A stretch of DNA of 64,000 bases from Sporolactobacillus sp. THM19-2 (lineage in GTDB: Bacteria > Bacillota > Bacilli > Bacillales > Sporolactobacillaceae): assembly GCF_004153195.1 (NCBI RefSeq), contig NZ_SEMC01000003.1:124001-188000 (forward strand). The letters run 5' to 3'. Of the stretch, positions 30,302 to 38,129 are shown piece by piece. The translations under genes and the position numbers were made by a program. The notes under the pieces were generated by a model. That model did no database searches and was not told the origin of the DNA. It saw nothing but the letters and a program-made list of their open reading frames with translations. The stretch's first letter is position 1. The number at the start of each line of letters is the position of its first letter.

Positions 30302-30328
30302 ATATCGGCGTCTATCAAAAAAAGTTAA
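30302..30328 (-). promoter_or_regulatory. Sigma-D promoter of the flaG-fliDST operon
   Basis: On the minus strand GCCGATAT (30302-30309) is a perfect sigma-D -10 element and TTAA (30325-30328) sits 15 bases upstream in place of TAAA. About 45 bases separate it from the flaG ATG. Confidence 0.85.
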
Positions 30329-30350
30329 GACGTGAGCCGCTTCGTTCAAG

Positions 30351-30384
30351 GAAAAACGGACCTCCATTGATGGAGATCCGTTTC
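30351..30384 (-). terminator. Intrinsic terminator of hag
   Basis: AAACGGATCTCCA and TGGAGGTCCGTTT pair into a 13-base stem with a four-base loop, ending in a U-tract on the minus strand, 26 bases after the hag stop. Confidence 0.9.
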
Positions 30385-30409
30385 TGATAAAATGTAATTT
30401 CTAAATGAA

Positions 30410-31660
30410 TTACCGCAGTAACTGCAGAACGCCCTGCGGAAGCTGGTTCGCCTGTGCGAGCATTGCCTGAGCAGCCTGGTTCAAGATGTTGTTCTTCGTG
30501 AAATTGGACATTTCTTTCGCCATGTCCACGTCACGGATACGTGATTCAGCAGCGCTCAGGTTTTCCGAAGAAGTGCTCAGGTTATTGATTGTGTGTTCCA
30601 GACGATTCTGATAAGCACCGAGTTTAGAGCGCTCACTGGATACTGATTCAATTGCAGACTCAAAAGTAGTAATAGCTGCATTCGCCGCTGACTGATTGGA
30701 AATGTCAACACCACCAACAGAAATTTTCGTATCACCCGTTAATGCGGCATCAAGGGTTAGAACATTGGTCGTTCCATCGGTCGTGCTTGTAAAGGTTATA
30801 CCATCGGATGATGTGGCAATAACTTTACCATTAGCGTCTGTCAATTGGGTACCATTGGCCGTATATTCCCCAGCTTCCAGTTTAGAACCAAATTTTGCAA
30901 CACCTGTAGCTTCTCCATTAGCAATTGTTATAGATCCGGAATCCACTTCCTGAGTGAAAGTAATTTTATCATCACCAGTTGATGCTGTATATGCTTTACC
31001 GTCAGTTGAAGTAGCGACAGTGATACCATTGGCATCCTTCAGATCAAATCCATCAGTAATATTACGGGAAATAGAATATGTTCCGTCTGCAATATCCTGT
31101 GTAGTGTTGGTGCCTTCATCGTAATCTACAGTTTGCGAAATCGTAGCATTTCCAGTGATCCCAAGAGCAGATGACCGAAGATCGTTAATTGAAAGACTCA
31201 GATTCTGATCCTGGTTTGCACCTATCTGGAATGTACCTGCAAAACTGCCGTTAAGCAATTTTTGTGTATTGAACTCTGTATCTCTGCCAATGCGGGAAAC
31301 TTCCTGGGCCAGCTGGTCAACTTCCTTCTGAAGTTCAGTACGATCGGCATCTGTGTTTGTGTCATTTGCCGACTGAACAGCCAATTCACGCATACGTTGC
31401 AAGATATCATGAGTTTCATTTAATGAACCTTCAGCGGTTTGAATCAAAGAAATTCCATCTTGAGAATTCTTTGTTGCCATATCCAAGCCACGAATCTGAC
31501 CACGCATTTTTTCGGAAATGGCAAGACCAGCAGCGTCATCACCTGCACGATTAATGCGAAGGCCTGAAGACAGTTTTTCGAGAGATTTCTGTGTTGCATT
31601 GGTGTTCTTGCTCAGGTTGTTCAGTGTGTTCAACGCAGCAATGTTGTGATTGATAATCAT
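30410..31660 (-). CDS. hag: Flagellin
   Basis: 416 residues starting MIINHNIAALNTLNNLSKN; the ATG at 31660 follows GGGAGG. Conserved D0/D1 ends occupy about 1-165 and 320-416 (ending AQAMLAQANQLPQGVLQLLR). The middle, about 170-320, is a longer variable domain than in B. subtilis and contains a degenerate internal repeat: NGITVATSTDGKAYTASTGD near 215 and NGKVIATSSDGITFTSTTDG near 285. This middle is AT-richer than the ends. It is secreted by the flagellar apparatus with FliS as chaperone and forms the filament. Confidence 0.96.
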   Translation of the reverse strand: MIINHNIAALNTLNNLSKNTNATQKSLEKLSSGLRINRAGDDAAGLAISEKMRGQIRGLDMATKNSQDGISLIQTAEGSLNETHDILQRMRELAVQSANDTNTDADRTELQKEVDQLAQEVSRIGRDTEFNTQKLLNGSFAGTFQIGANQDQNLSLSINDLRSSALGITGNATISQTVDYDEGTNTTQDIADGTYSISRNITDGFDLKDANGITVATSTDGKAYTASTGDDKITFTQEVDSGSITIANGEATGVAKFGSKLEAGEYTANGTQLTDANGKVIATSSDGITFTSTTDGTTNVLTLDAALTGDTKISVGGVDISNQSAANAAITTFESAIESVSSERSKLGAYQNRLEHTINNLSTSSENLSAAESRIRDVDMAKEMSNFTKNNILNQAAQAMLAQANQLPQGVLQLLR

Positions 31661-31754
31661 AACTTTTTTCCTCCCTGAATTGTAAATTCCCACGTCCATG
31701 TGGATTAGTAGTTTGGCAATTGGGAAGGCGCCTTCCCAACTGCTTACACTTTAT
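31661..31754 (-). promoter_or_regulatory. hag leader with CsrA-type binding sites
   Basis: The leader transcript contains a perfect hairpin TTGGGAAGG/CCTTCCCAA, then CCAC-ATGGAC-GTGG, a short hairpin with GGA in its loop, and last the ribosome site CAGGGAGG. In B. subtilis CsrA represses hag by binding one GGA hairpin and the ribosome site of the leader; the same layout is visible here, and csrA and fliW lie in this window. Confidence 0.65.
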
Positions 31755-31781
31755 ATATCGTCAGAGGAGGAAGGATGTTTA
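31755..31781 (-). promoter_or_regulatory. Sigma-D promoter of hag
   Basis: TAAA (31778-31781) and GACGATAT (31755-31762) on the minus strand, spaced 15 bases, match the sigma-D consensus TAAA-N15-GCCGATAT with one difference. Confidence 0.9.
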
Positions 31782-31923
31782 ATAATTATTGCTCAATCAT
31801 AATTGGGTTATCAGAAAAATATTTGTTTATAACGACCAAAAAAGGTTGAAGCTGTAGAAAATCAATCACTGGGGTGATATTATGAATAGTGGTAAGAAAA
31901 AACAACTGGAGGTGAAAGACGAC

Positions 31924-32118
31924 ATGGCTACAGAAACCATCAAAAACAATGAATACAGCAGAACGTTTTTTGTAAATCAAAAAGACTTTAACCATTTGAT
32001 GAACAGTAGACCTGTAGAAGTCAAGCCCTCACAGTTAATGGTTCATTTTCTTTCAATATCAAAAAAAGAACAGCTATCAAATGCAGAAAAATTTATGGAG
32101 TCAAAAAAAAGTGACTGA
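31924..32118 (+). CDS. Small protein coupled to the GNAT gene; possible antitoxin
   Basis: 64 residues from the ATG at 31924 (MATETIKNNEYSRTFFVNQ), with GGAGGTG nine bases upstream. An alternative start at 31882 has GGGGTG five bases upstream and adds 14 residues. I do not recognise a DNA-binding fold. It overlaps the next gene by 8 bases (or 38 if the upstream start of that gene is used), the usual arrangement of an antitoxin followed by its toxin. AT-rich and on the opposite strand to the flagellar genes, it opens the accessory block. Confidence 0.6.
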   Translation: MATETIKNNEYSRTFFVNQKDFNHLMNSRPVEVKPSQLMVHFLSISKKEQLSNAEKFMESKKSD

Positions 32119-32722
32119 CAAGATCAAAATGGGTATCTTTGAACTATCCGACTTAATCCAAACAAGTACAAAAGAGGAGGTAAATCAATTACTCTCCTCT
32201 TTTTCTTGCGTGAAAAACCCTGATGTGCAAAACTTTCTGAACCAGCGAGCAATATCGAATGATGTCCGACAATTTGCAAAAACATATTTAGTCGTTAATC
32301 AGTATGAACCTCGTGATATCATCGGCTTTTTTTCGTTTAACATTAGCAGTTTCAGCATAATAAATGATGTTTCAAACTCATCGCACAAGTATGTTACCGG
32401 ATTCAAAGACGGTCATGAAACTTTTCCAACTCTGTTACTCTGCCAGTTTGGACGAGCAGACCGTTATAAAGGCATCGTTCCTGGGGACGAGCTTTTAACC
32501 ATTTTTCTCTCACTTGCAAAGGATATCAACTCCAGAACGTATATACGTACCGTCTCTGTGGAATATGACGCTGATAATACTTTTCTCGATGATTTTTATT
32601 CCATGGATGCCTCTTCCTACGAGAAAAAATACGGGAGGGCTAAATTGTATCATTTTCGAAAAATACAGCTGAACAAAAAGCCTAAAGGAGACCAGTTTCT
32701 TGCTGCACTAAGGCTTTCTTAA
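32111..32722 (+). CDS. GNAT-fold protein, candidate acetyltransferase toxin
   Basis: About 203 residues from a GTG at 32111 (GGAG ten bases upstream; an ATG at 32081 in frame is possible). The pattern FLNQRAISNDVRQFAKTYLVV, IIGFFSFNISSFSI, FPTLLLCQFGRAD, GDELLTIFLSLAKDI and a final DNTFLDDFYSMDASSYEKKYG follows the beta-strand and acetyl-CoA-loop order of GNAT toxins of the TacT/AtaT type, which acetylate aminoacyl-tRNA. The acetyl-CoA pocket motif is not canonical (FGRADRYKGIVPG). Function is inferred from fold pattern and the upstream partner only. Confidence 0.55.
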   Translation: MTDKIKMGIFELSDLIQTSTKEEVNQLLSSFSCVKNPDVQNFLNQRAISNDVRQFAKTYLVVNQYEPRDIIGFFSFNISSFSIINDVSNSSHKYVTGFKDGHETFPTLLLCQFGRADRYKGIVPGDELLTIFLSLAKDINSRTYIRTVSVEYDADNTFLDDFYSMDASSYEKKYGRAKLYHFRKIQLNKKPKGDQFLAALRLS

Positions 32723-32752
32723 GCTTAATCCGACCTTTAACAATCCTTGCCC

Positions 32753-32902
32753 TCACCCGTACTTCTTCAAAAGTTCCTTCGCAGCTTCCTCACTTTTGTC
32801 GAAAAATATATGGATTTTGAATACCTGCTGCTGTCCAGTCTTTTCTATTTTGATATCCCTTGTCTCACATCCCCAATGGATGCGTTTCCTTAAATATATC
32901 AT
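32753..32902 (-). CDS. Hypothetical 49-residue protein
   Basis: An uninterrupted minus-strand frame starting MIYLRKRIHWGCETRDIKIE and ending FFDKSEEAAKELLKKYG. The basic start and amphipathic end are protein-like and the composition is not that of a shadow frame, but there is no good ribosome site. It could be the tail of a lost recombinase or other mobile gene beside the IS30 remnant. Confidence 0.3.
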   Translation of the reverse strand: MIYLRKRIHWGCETRDIKIEKTGQQQVFKIHIFFDKSEEAAKELLKKYG

Positions 32903-32921
32903 GATTTTCCCACGGAATATT

Positions 32922-33840
32922 TTATATCAATATTTGGGCTTCTTCGCTGATTAAAATGAATGAACCTGGAAATACTGGAAACCATCTAATTAAAAACGAC
33001 AGGTGGTTTTCAAATGTTAGTAGAGTTTGGCGGATGAACGTCCGGGAGTTATTTTCAATCGGCCGGCCTTTTGGAATGAACCGACGGATCATCTCATTGT
33101 GACGCTCATTCGTTGGCCGTTCCCAGGCGGCGTATGGATGCGTGTAGTAGACGTGTGTCGCTTGATCCTTCAAGCTGTTCGTCAAGCCTGCAAATTCGCT
33201 GCCATTGTCGGCTGTAATCGTCCGGAAGACGTGGCCGAACAGTGGGCCAAATTGACGAATCAACTGTTTAATGGCATAGTCTACTGAATCCGGATCTTTG
33301 CCGTCAATCTTTTGGGAGATCGTGTCACGGGTCTTGCTTCCACCAGGGTCAGGAGCACATCGTCCTCACCGGATTTTGTACCGAGCACGGTATCGATCTC
33401 CCAGTGCCCGAACTGCTTGCGCTTCTGGACCCTCGCAGGCCGGCTGTCGATACTGTCCCCAAGGTGCTTGATATTGGGCCGATGTCCAGATTTTTTGGAA
33501 CGATAACGGAGCTTGTTGGGTAGATCCAGGTTCCTGACTTTCAGGGATCCGCGATCAATATAATCGTATAACGTTCGCGTGCAGACCCTGACCTTGTTTT
33601 TCCACTTCGGATCCCTTCCGGCTGCGCCACAAACCGCGTCCGGAGACCCTTTTTCTGAGGACAGGATCTTTTTCTCGGCATGGGCGATGAAATCCGAAGC
33701 AGCCGCCAGTTTGAATCGGCGTCCACAATGACGGCGATTGCGTTCATAGATGGCCTGCCCGGTCTCCGGAAAGTAAGCCTGAAAGCATCGATGATTGGCG
33801 CCGATCTGAGTGGTTATCCCCCAGGATTTTATGATGGTGT
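32922..33840 (-). pseudogene. IS30-family transposase remnant, frameshifted and truncated
   Basis: The minus strand encodes recognisable IS30 DDE transposase pieces: ETGQAIYERNRRHCGRRFK (about 33765), GHWEIDTVLGTKSGEDDVLL (about 33390), TITADNGSEFAGL and HPYAAWERPTNERHNEMIRRF (33060-33215). The catalytic D, D and E are still visible. A one-base deletion near 33344 splits the frame at VEAR/KTRDTISQ, the N-terminal helix-turn-helix is missing beyond 33840, and the C-terminus diverges after IRQ. I found no clear terminal repeats. It flanks the GTPase operon on its downstream side. Confidence 0.85.
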
Positions 33841-33944
33841 TTTACTGTTCCAACCTAACTGGCTAATTTGATTTTAAACTGGCCTTCATAAATTTGGCTT
33901 TAATACTTTACTACAAATTTAGATCGTGTCACGACAGCTAATTA

Positions 33945-34030
33945 AAATCACTCCACACAAGTTCCTTACCAAAAATCGCATTCATAAAAAGGATTTTCCA
34001 GCTTTCTCATCCACAATCTTGATGTTAGGA
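33945..34030 (-). pseudogene. Broken P-loop fragment of a fourth dynamin-like GTPase
   Basis: On the minus strand KIVDEKAGKSF followed after a one-base frameshift near 33985 by MNAIFGKELVWSDF reproduces the Walker A and following helix of dynamin-like GTPases (compare SGKSTFVNSIFGEQVVASD in the gene at 38130). A stop then ends the frame. The fragment is only about 28 codons, so chance similarity cannot be excluded, but the spacing of GKS to NAIFGKEL is exactly as in the intact genes upstream. Confidence 0.45.
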
Positions 34031-34041
34031 CATTTATAGAT

Positions 34042-34428
34042 TCATTCCGGTAAATCCCTCAAATACCCGCCGCCTTGTGATACGTTTCTGTCAAATGATG
34101 TATCTCCATCTCCATCGCGCCAGTATCCATGAACTGGTGTTCCGTCCTGGCGTGTATAATGATTGACATCATGTGGATGGACAAATGTTTTTCCTAACTC
34201 TAATGGTTCCATATGCATCGTATGTACCAGTTTTAGTGGGTCATTTTGCTGCATGATATCTTGGTAGCTATGCGTGTGTTCGTTTCCTGCTGTAAAATCA
34301 GGGGTTGGATCAAAGCCATGGTTTACAAAATCGTTTCCAAAAGAATGTACTGGGGAATGGATTGCTTCACTCCCGTTTGGTTGCTGTGTTTCATTTGAAT
34401 CTGACATATTTCCATCAAATAAACTCAT
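34042..34428 (-). CDS. Small unrecognised protein coupled to the GTPase operon
   Basis: 128 residues, hydrophilic, with no membrane segment. It is rich in His, Asp, Asn and Gly, and the C-terminal part carries a distinctive HPHDVNHYTRQDGTPVHGYW then RDGDGDTSFDRN and SQGGGYLRDLPE. The YTRxDGTxVxGYWR pattern recalls short tails found on secreted or DNA-associated proteins, but I cannot name a family. Its ATG overlaps the stop of the third GTPase (ATGA), so it is translated with it and is likely a partner or effector. Confidence 0.75.
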   Translation of the reverse strand: MSLFDGNMSDSNETQQPNGSEAIHSPVHSFGNDFVNHGFDPTPDFTAGNEHTHSYQDIMQQNDPLKLVHTMHMEPLELGKTFVHPHDVNHYTRQDGTPVHGYWRDGDGDTSFDRNVSQGGGYLRDLPE

Positions 34429-36242
34429 TCATTTTTCTCTCCTTTTGGTTCACTTTTAAAAATCAGCATTTGCAGTTGGGCATCAAGTTGCTCCAGATCT
34501 CTTTGTGCTGCCAGCAAAACCTGTTCCTGTGTTGCCAATTCCTCTGCTTCTCGTGCATTCTCCTGCTGCGTGTTTTCAATAATTTGCCGACGAATCGCCG
34601 CTTTCTGATCAAAGATTTCTTGTGTATTGGTAACGGTATTTTGGATGAGTTGGTCCACTTGGTCACAAATAGATTCATAGAATCTATCAATGGACTCGGG
34701 GACAATACGCGCCCACTCTTTCTTGATCTCCGGCTTTAATTTCCCGAGTTTGTTCTTTTTCATAATATCTCTTAAAATCGGAAAACCGCCCATTGCGAGT
34801 AATGGAATAAACAGTGGCAATGAAATGGCAGCTAGTCCGGTGGCAATACCGCCTGCAATCAATCCAGATGTGATCGTTGTATCCATTCCTGAATCAACAT
34901 TCACGTTCACTTTTTCATTGGATGATAGTTTTCGTCCACCGGCTGGTCCAAGTTCAATGGTGCTGTTAAAATAGTCATTTAATCCTTTTTCGATGGAAAG
35001 GTTGAGTTTGTTCAATAGTTCAAGAATGTATGGGGAGTATTCTTCAAGCCAGCCTTTAATAAAGCGTTCTGAGAGCTGTGGTAGAATTTTTTCCGTTAGC
35101 TGCTTAACATCTGGGCTGTCAAAATTATTGATTGTCTGAAAACCTTCATCTGAAAGGCGTTCTTTCAAGTTGTTAATTGATTTTTCAATTAGGTGATGTA
35201 TTTCCATTTCTCTTAACTGAACGTAGTCATGAACCGACTGAAGAGTTTCATTCTTCTTTTGTTCCCATGAATTTAAGTTTTCCAGTACAGCAGTTAATTC
35301 CTTCGTTGACTGTCTTCCTGTCACAAGTCGTGTACTTATTTCATGATTCATTTGTCTTAGAATATGAATCGTTCGATAGACATAAGCAGACTGTTTCTCC
35401 TGCGCACGTGTTCCGCTCTCAGTCAATTCTGTGATTTTTTTCTCAATCGGGAGAATTCCGGAAAAAGAGACGAGTTCATCATTTTGTTCCATTCGTCCCT
35501 GCAAGGCACTTAGCGATGATAATAGATACAGTGATGGCTGAGGTAAACCAAGAGAATGTGTAATTCGCCGTTTGAATTCTTCAGCCAGCTCATCAAGGTC
35601 TGTTTCCTCCTCATCCAAACGATCGATAAAATTAGCGATAAAAACAATCTTATTTAAATCCTGGTTCAAAAGCTTTTCCCTGATAAACTCCTCTTCCGTC
35701 CTTTTTAGAAAAGCACCGGAATCAAGAACAAATAAAACAACGTCTGAGCGAGGAATAAAATCATAGGCAACTTCTGCTCTTTGCTGATTGAGATCGTTCA
35801 CTCCGGGTGTATCGACAATGACAATATTCTGATCAAACGGGACTTTAGATAGCGACAGGTCAATATACTTCACTTGATCGGGTGACTGAGCATGTTCTGC
35901 TGTAAAACGCTGTATCACATCTTTATCAAGGCCAAAATTCTCTATCTCACCCTTTTGGTTATGGACAATGAGTTCATCCTTGTCCCCTTTAAAAATTCGA
36001 TGAATGACTGCTGTTGTTGGTAAAATATCTGTTGGGAGTAAATCTTGACCGAGCAGACTGTTAATAAATGTTGATTTACCATGTTTAAATTCCCCAACCA
36101 CGACGATATTGTATTGGCTCGTCTTCATATCCGAACTGAGTGTCGCCAGCTTTTCACGAATCGTTCCACTCAATTTGCATGTTATTGTTTGTTGTTTTAA
36201 TTCATTAATGATAGTTGTCAGAGACTGTTCCTGCGTAATCAT
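34425..36242 (-). CDS. Dynamin-like GTPase C (third gene of operon)
   Basis: 605 residues. GTPase motifs: G1 GEFKHGKS at 50-57, G2 threonine in LPTTAV near 76, G3 DTPG at 144-147, G4-like NFID at 204-207. Helical middle and stalk regions follow to about 430. A long glycine-rich hydrophobic hairpin (about 448-485, TSGLIAGGIATGLAAISLP and following) resembles the membrane-inserting paddle of bacterial dynamins, and a coiled coil (about 510-595) closes the protein. The ATG at 36242 has GGAGGG eight bases upstream and overlaps gene B by 38 bases. Membrane remodelling or tethering is inferred. Confidence 0.88.
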   Translation of the reverse strand: MITQEQSLTTIINELKQQTITCKLSGTIREKLATLSSDMKTSQYNIVVVGEFKHGKSTFINSLLGQDLLPTDILPTTAVIHRIFKGDKDELIVHNQKGEIENFGLDKDVIQRFTAEHAQSPDQVKYIDLSLSKVPFDQNIVIVDTPGVNDLNQQRAEVAYDFIPRSDVVLFVLDSGAFLKRTEEEFIREKLLNQDLNKIVFIANFIDRLDEEETDLDELAEEFKRRITHSLGLPQPSLYLLSSLSALQGRMEQNDELVSFSGILPIEKKITELTESGTRAQEKQSAYVYRTIHILRQMNHEISTRLVTGRQSTKELTAVLENLNSWEQKKNETLQSVHDYVQLREMEIHHLIEKSINNLKERLSDEGFQTINNFDSPDVKQLTEKILPQLSERFIKGWLEEYSPYILELLNKLNLSIEKGLNDYFNSTIELGPAGGRKLSSNEKVNVNVDSGMDTTITSGLIAGGIATGLAAISLPLFIPLLAMGGFPILRDIMKKNKLGKLKPEIKKEWARIVPESIDRFYESICDQVDQLIQNTVTNTQEIFDQKAAIRRQIIENTQQENAREAEELATQEQVLLAAQRDLEQLDAQLQMLIFKSEPKGEKNE

Positions 36243-38112
36243 TTTGTGCTCCCTCCAGCTGTTCCGATAATGGGTTTATTTCCATACATGCTCTTAATTC
36301 TTCCTGTTGCTCTTTCAATTGGTTTATTTCTCGAATTGCCCGGTCATGGCTTATTTCAGCATTCCTAAGCATTTTCAAAAATAGCTCTTGCATTTTTTTG
36401 AGCTCTTTTTCCATATTCAGCGTAATCTTATCTAATAATTGTTTTTGCATGTTCTTAAAACTTTTCTCTAAGTACTCCACTTTTTTTGGAATTGATTTTT
36501 CAAATTGATCATTTATACGTTCTCTCAACCGTTCCCGATCATCAGCGCCTTTTATCTTTCTTACAATAAATCCAATAAATTTAACAACTGCTTTTCCAGC
36601 GTTTGCCAGCGCAGAATAGGGTGCAAGATCCATAATGTTTTTATAGACCGTATCCGCCAATGAATCAAACGTATCTGTTAGTTTAAGATCATGATTTGAA
36701 TCGACCTGAACATTGAATGAACTTGCTAGTGAGCGATAGTTTTGCGAAAGCTCGTTACTCATATGTGCGGCACATTTCTGAATCACATCGTTCGCCCACG
36801 ATCCTTTCCATTTCAATAGATCCTCAGAAAGTATCCCTTCTAATGGAGACACCTTATCTTCGATTGCTTGGGCCATCTCTTTGTAGCTGCCTGCTTGTTT
36901 CTCTAATTCCTTTAAAGCAGTGTGTGATATTCCTTCAAGCCGTTGTTGATAGGCTTTTTTTATTTCCACCAATTCCTTCTTGCTATTGGATTTTATCGAT
37001 TTCATCAATCGTTCTCTTTCGGCACGAGCATGATCCAATTTAAGCTTAAGCTCTTTCTGCTTTTGATCTGCATCAGCTACACGTTGGTGAAAACTTAGCA
37101 TTTCTAATGGAATATCTTGATTAATCATGCGGTCAATCCAATGATTCAATTGAAGATCTGCTCGAAATATTTTGACGTATCCTCTTTCCTCCTCCAAAAA
37201 TTGGCCAAGTGCTCGTTCAAGTGCCGGTATTCCCGTTTCCTCGAGGTTTCTTACAATAGTGGAGTTTCTCATTTTCCATTGAGCACTTTTTATGACTTCT
37301 CCATTTTGCTCCCTGCGGAAATTCAACGCATATTTGGCAGAGATAAAAAACAGTTTAGGTTGTTCAATTTTAGATGGCAGATGACTTAATACTTCCTGGC
37401 GAACTCTTTCCACATCAGCTGCTGAGTCCAACTGGTCTTTAAAGTTAATCACGAAAAATAGTTTACCAAGATCTTGAGTGAGTACTCGATTTTCGAGAAA
37501 ACTGCGTTCTGACTGTGAAAGCTGCCTGCGTGCATTCAGCATAAAGATTACTGCGTCTGATTGAGGAATGATTGTATTAGTCAATTGGCTCCTATTTTCA
37601 TCAAGATCATTAAAGCCGGGCGTATCATAAATACAGATACCGTTACTTAAAAAAGGAAGTGGATAACCAATTGTGACTTGATCGATTTGATTGAGTGAGT
37701 CAATTTGTTTTTGATAGGCATCAAACGCCTCACGATCATCACTATTCGGTTCTTTTGGCGCAATCAGCTTTTTGAACGTCTCTTCTGAAATGCTATGGTC
37801 TTGACCATTGACCGAAACAATAATACTTTGTTGTTCTTTATAGATGATTTTATTTAACAATGCTGTTGTCGGGGTCACTTTTGATGGCAGCAGGCGTTTG
37901 CCAAACAAACTGTTTAAAAAGGTAGACTTCCCCTTTGAAAACTCCCCAATAACTGTAAGAACGAACTTTCCATTCTCAATGTCGCCTAACAAGTCATTGA
38001 TCTGTTGAATGGTTTCTTCATCCTTTTTTGTAATAAGGATTTTAATCACTTTTTCCGCTTTAGCAAAGAATTGTCTCTTCCTTTCAGCATAGTGTTCTAA
38101 TGAAAAGGCCAT
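36205..38112 (-). CDS. Dynamin-like GTPase B (second gene of operon)
   Basis: 635 residues. G1 GEFSKGKS at 56-63, G2 in TPTTALLN near 82, G3 DTPG at 163-166, G4 NFKD at 223-226. Long helical, charged regions (about 320-480 and 540-635) fit a dynamin stalk. Only a short amphipathic hydrophobic stretch (about 505-530, ALANAGKAVVKFIGFIVRKIK) is present, so membrane contact would be peripheral. The ATG at 38112 follows GGGGAG by nine bases, 17 bases after gene A. It shares the family fold but not close identity with A and C, so this is not a recent triplication. Confidence 0.88.
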   Translation of the reverse strand: MAFSLEHYAERKRQFFAKAEKVIKILITKKDEETIQQINDLLGDIENGKFVLTVIGEFSKGKSTFLNSLFGKRLLPSKVTPTTALLNKIIYKEQQSIIVSVNGQDHSISEETFKKLIAPKEPNSDDREAFDAYQKQIDSLNQIDQVTIGYPLPFLSNGICIYDTPGFNDLDENRSQLTNTIIPQSDAVIFMLNARRQLSQSERSFLENRVLTQDLGKLFFVINFKDQLDSAADVERVRQEVLSHLPSKIEQPKLFFISAKYALNFRREQNGEVIKSAQWKMRNSTIVRNLEETGIPALERALGQFLEEERGYVKIFRADLQLNHWIDRMINQDIPLEMLSFHQRVADADQKQKELKLKLDHARAERERLMKSIKSNSKKELVEIKKAYQQRLEGISHTALKELEKQAGSYKEMAQAIEDKVSPLEGILSEDLLKWKGSWANDVIQKCAAHMSNELSQNYRSLASSFNVQVDSNHDLKLTDTFDSLADTVYKNIMDLAPYSALANAGKAVVKFIGFIVRKIKGADDRERLRERINDQFEKSIPKKVEYLEKSFKNMQKQLLDKITLNMEKELKKMQELFLKMLRNAEISHDRAIREINQLKEQQEELRACMEINPLSEQLEGAQNDYAGTVSDNYH

Positions 38113-38129
38113 AGATCACATCTCCCCTG

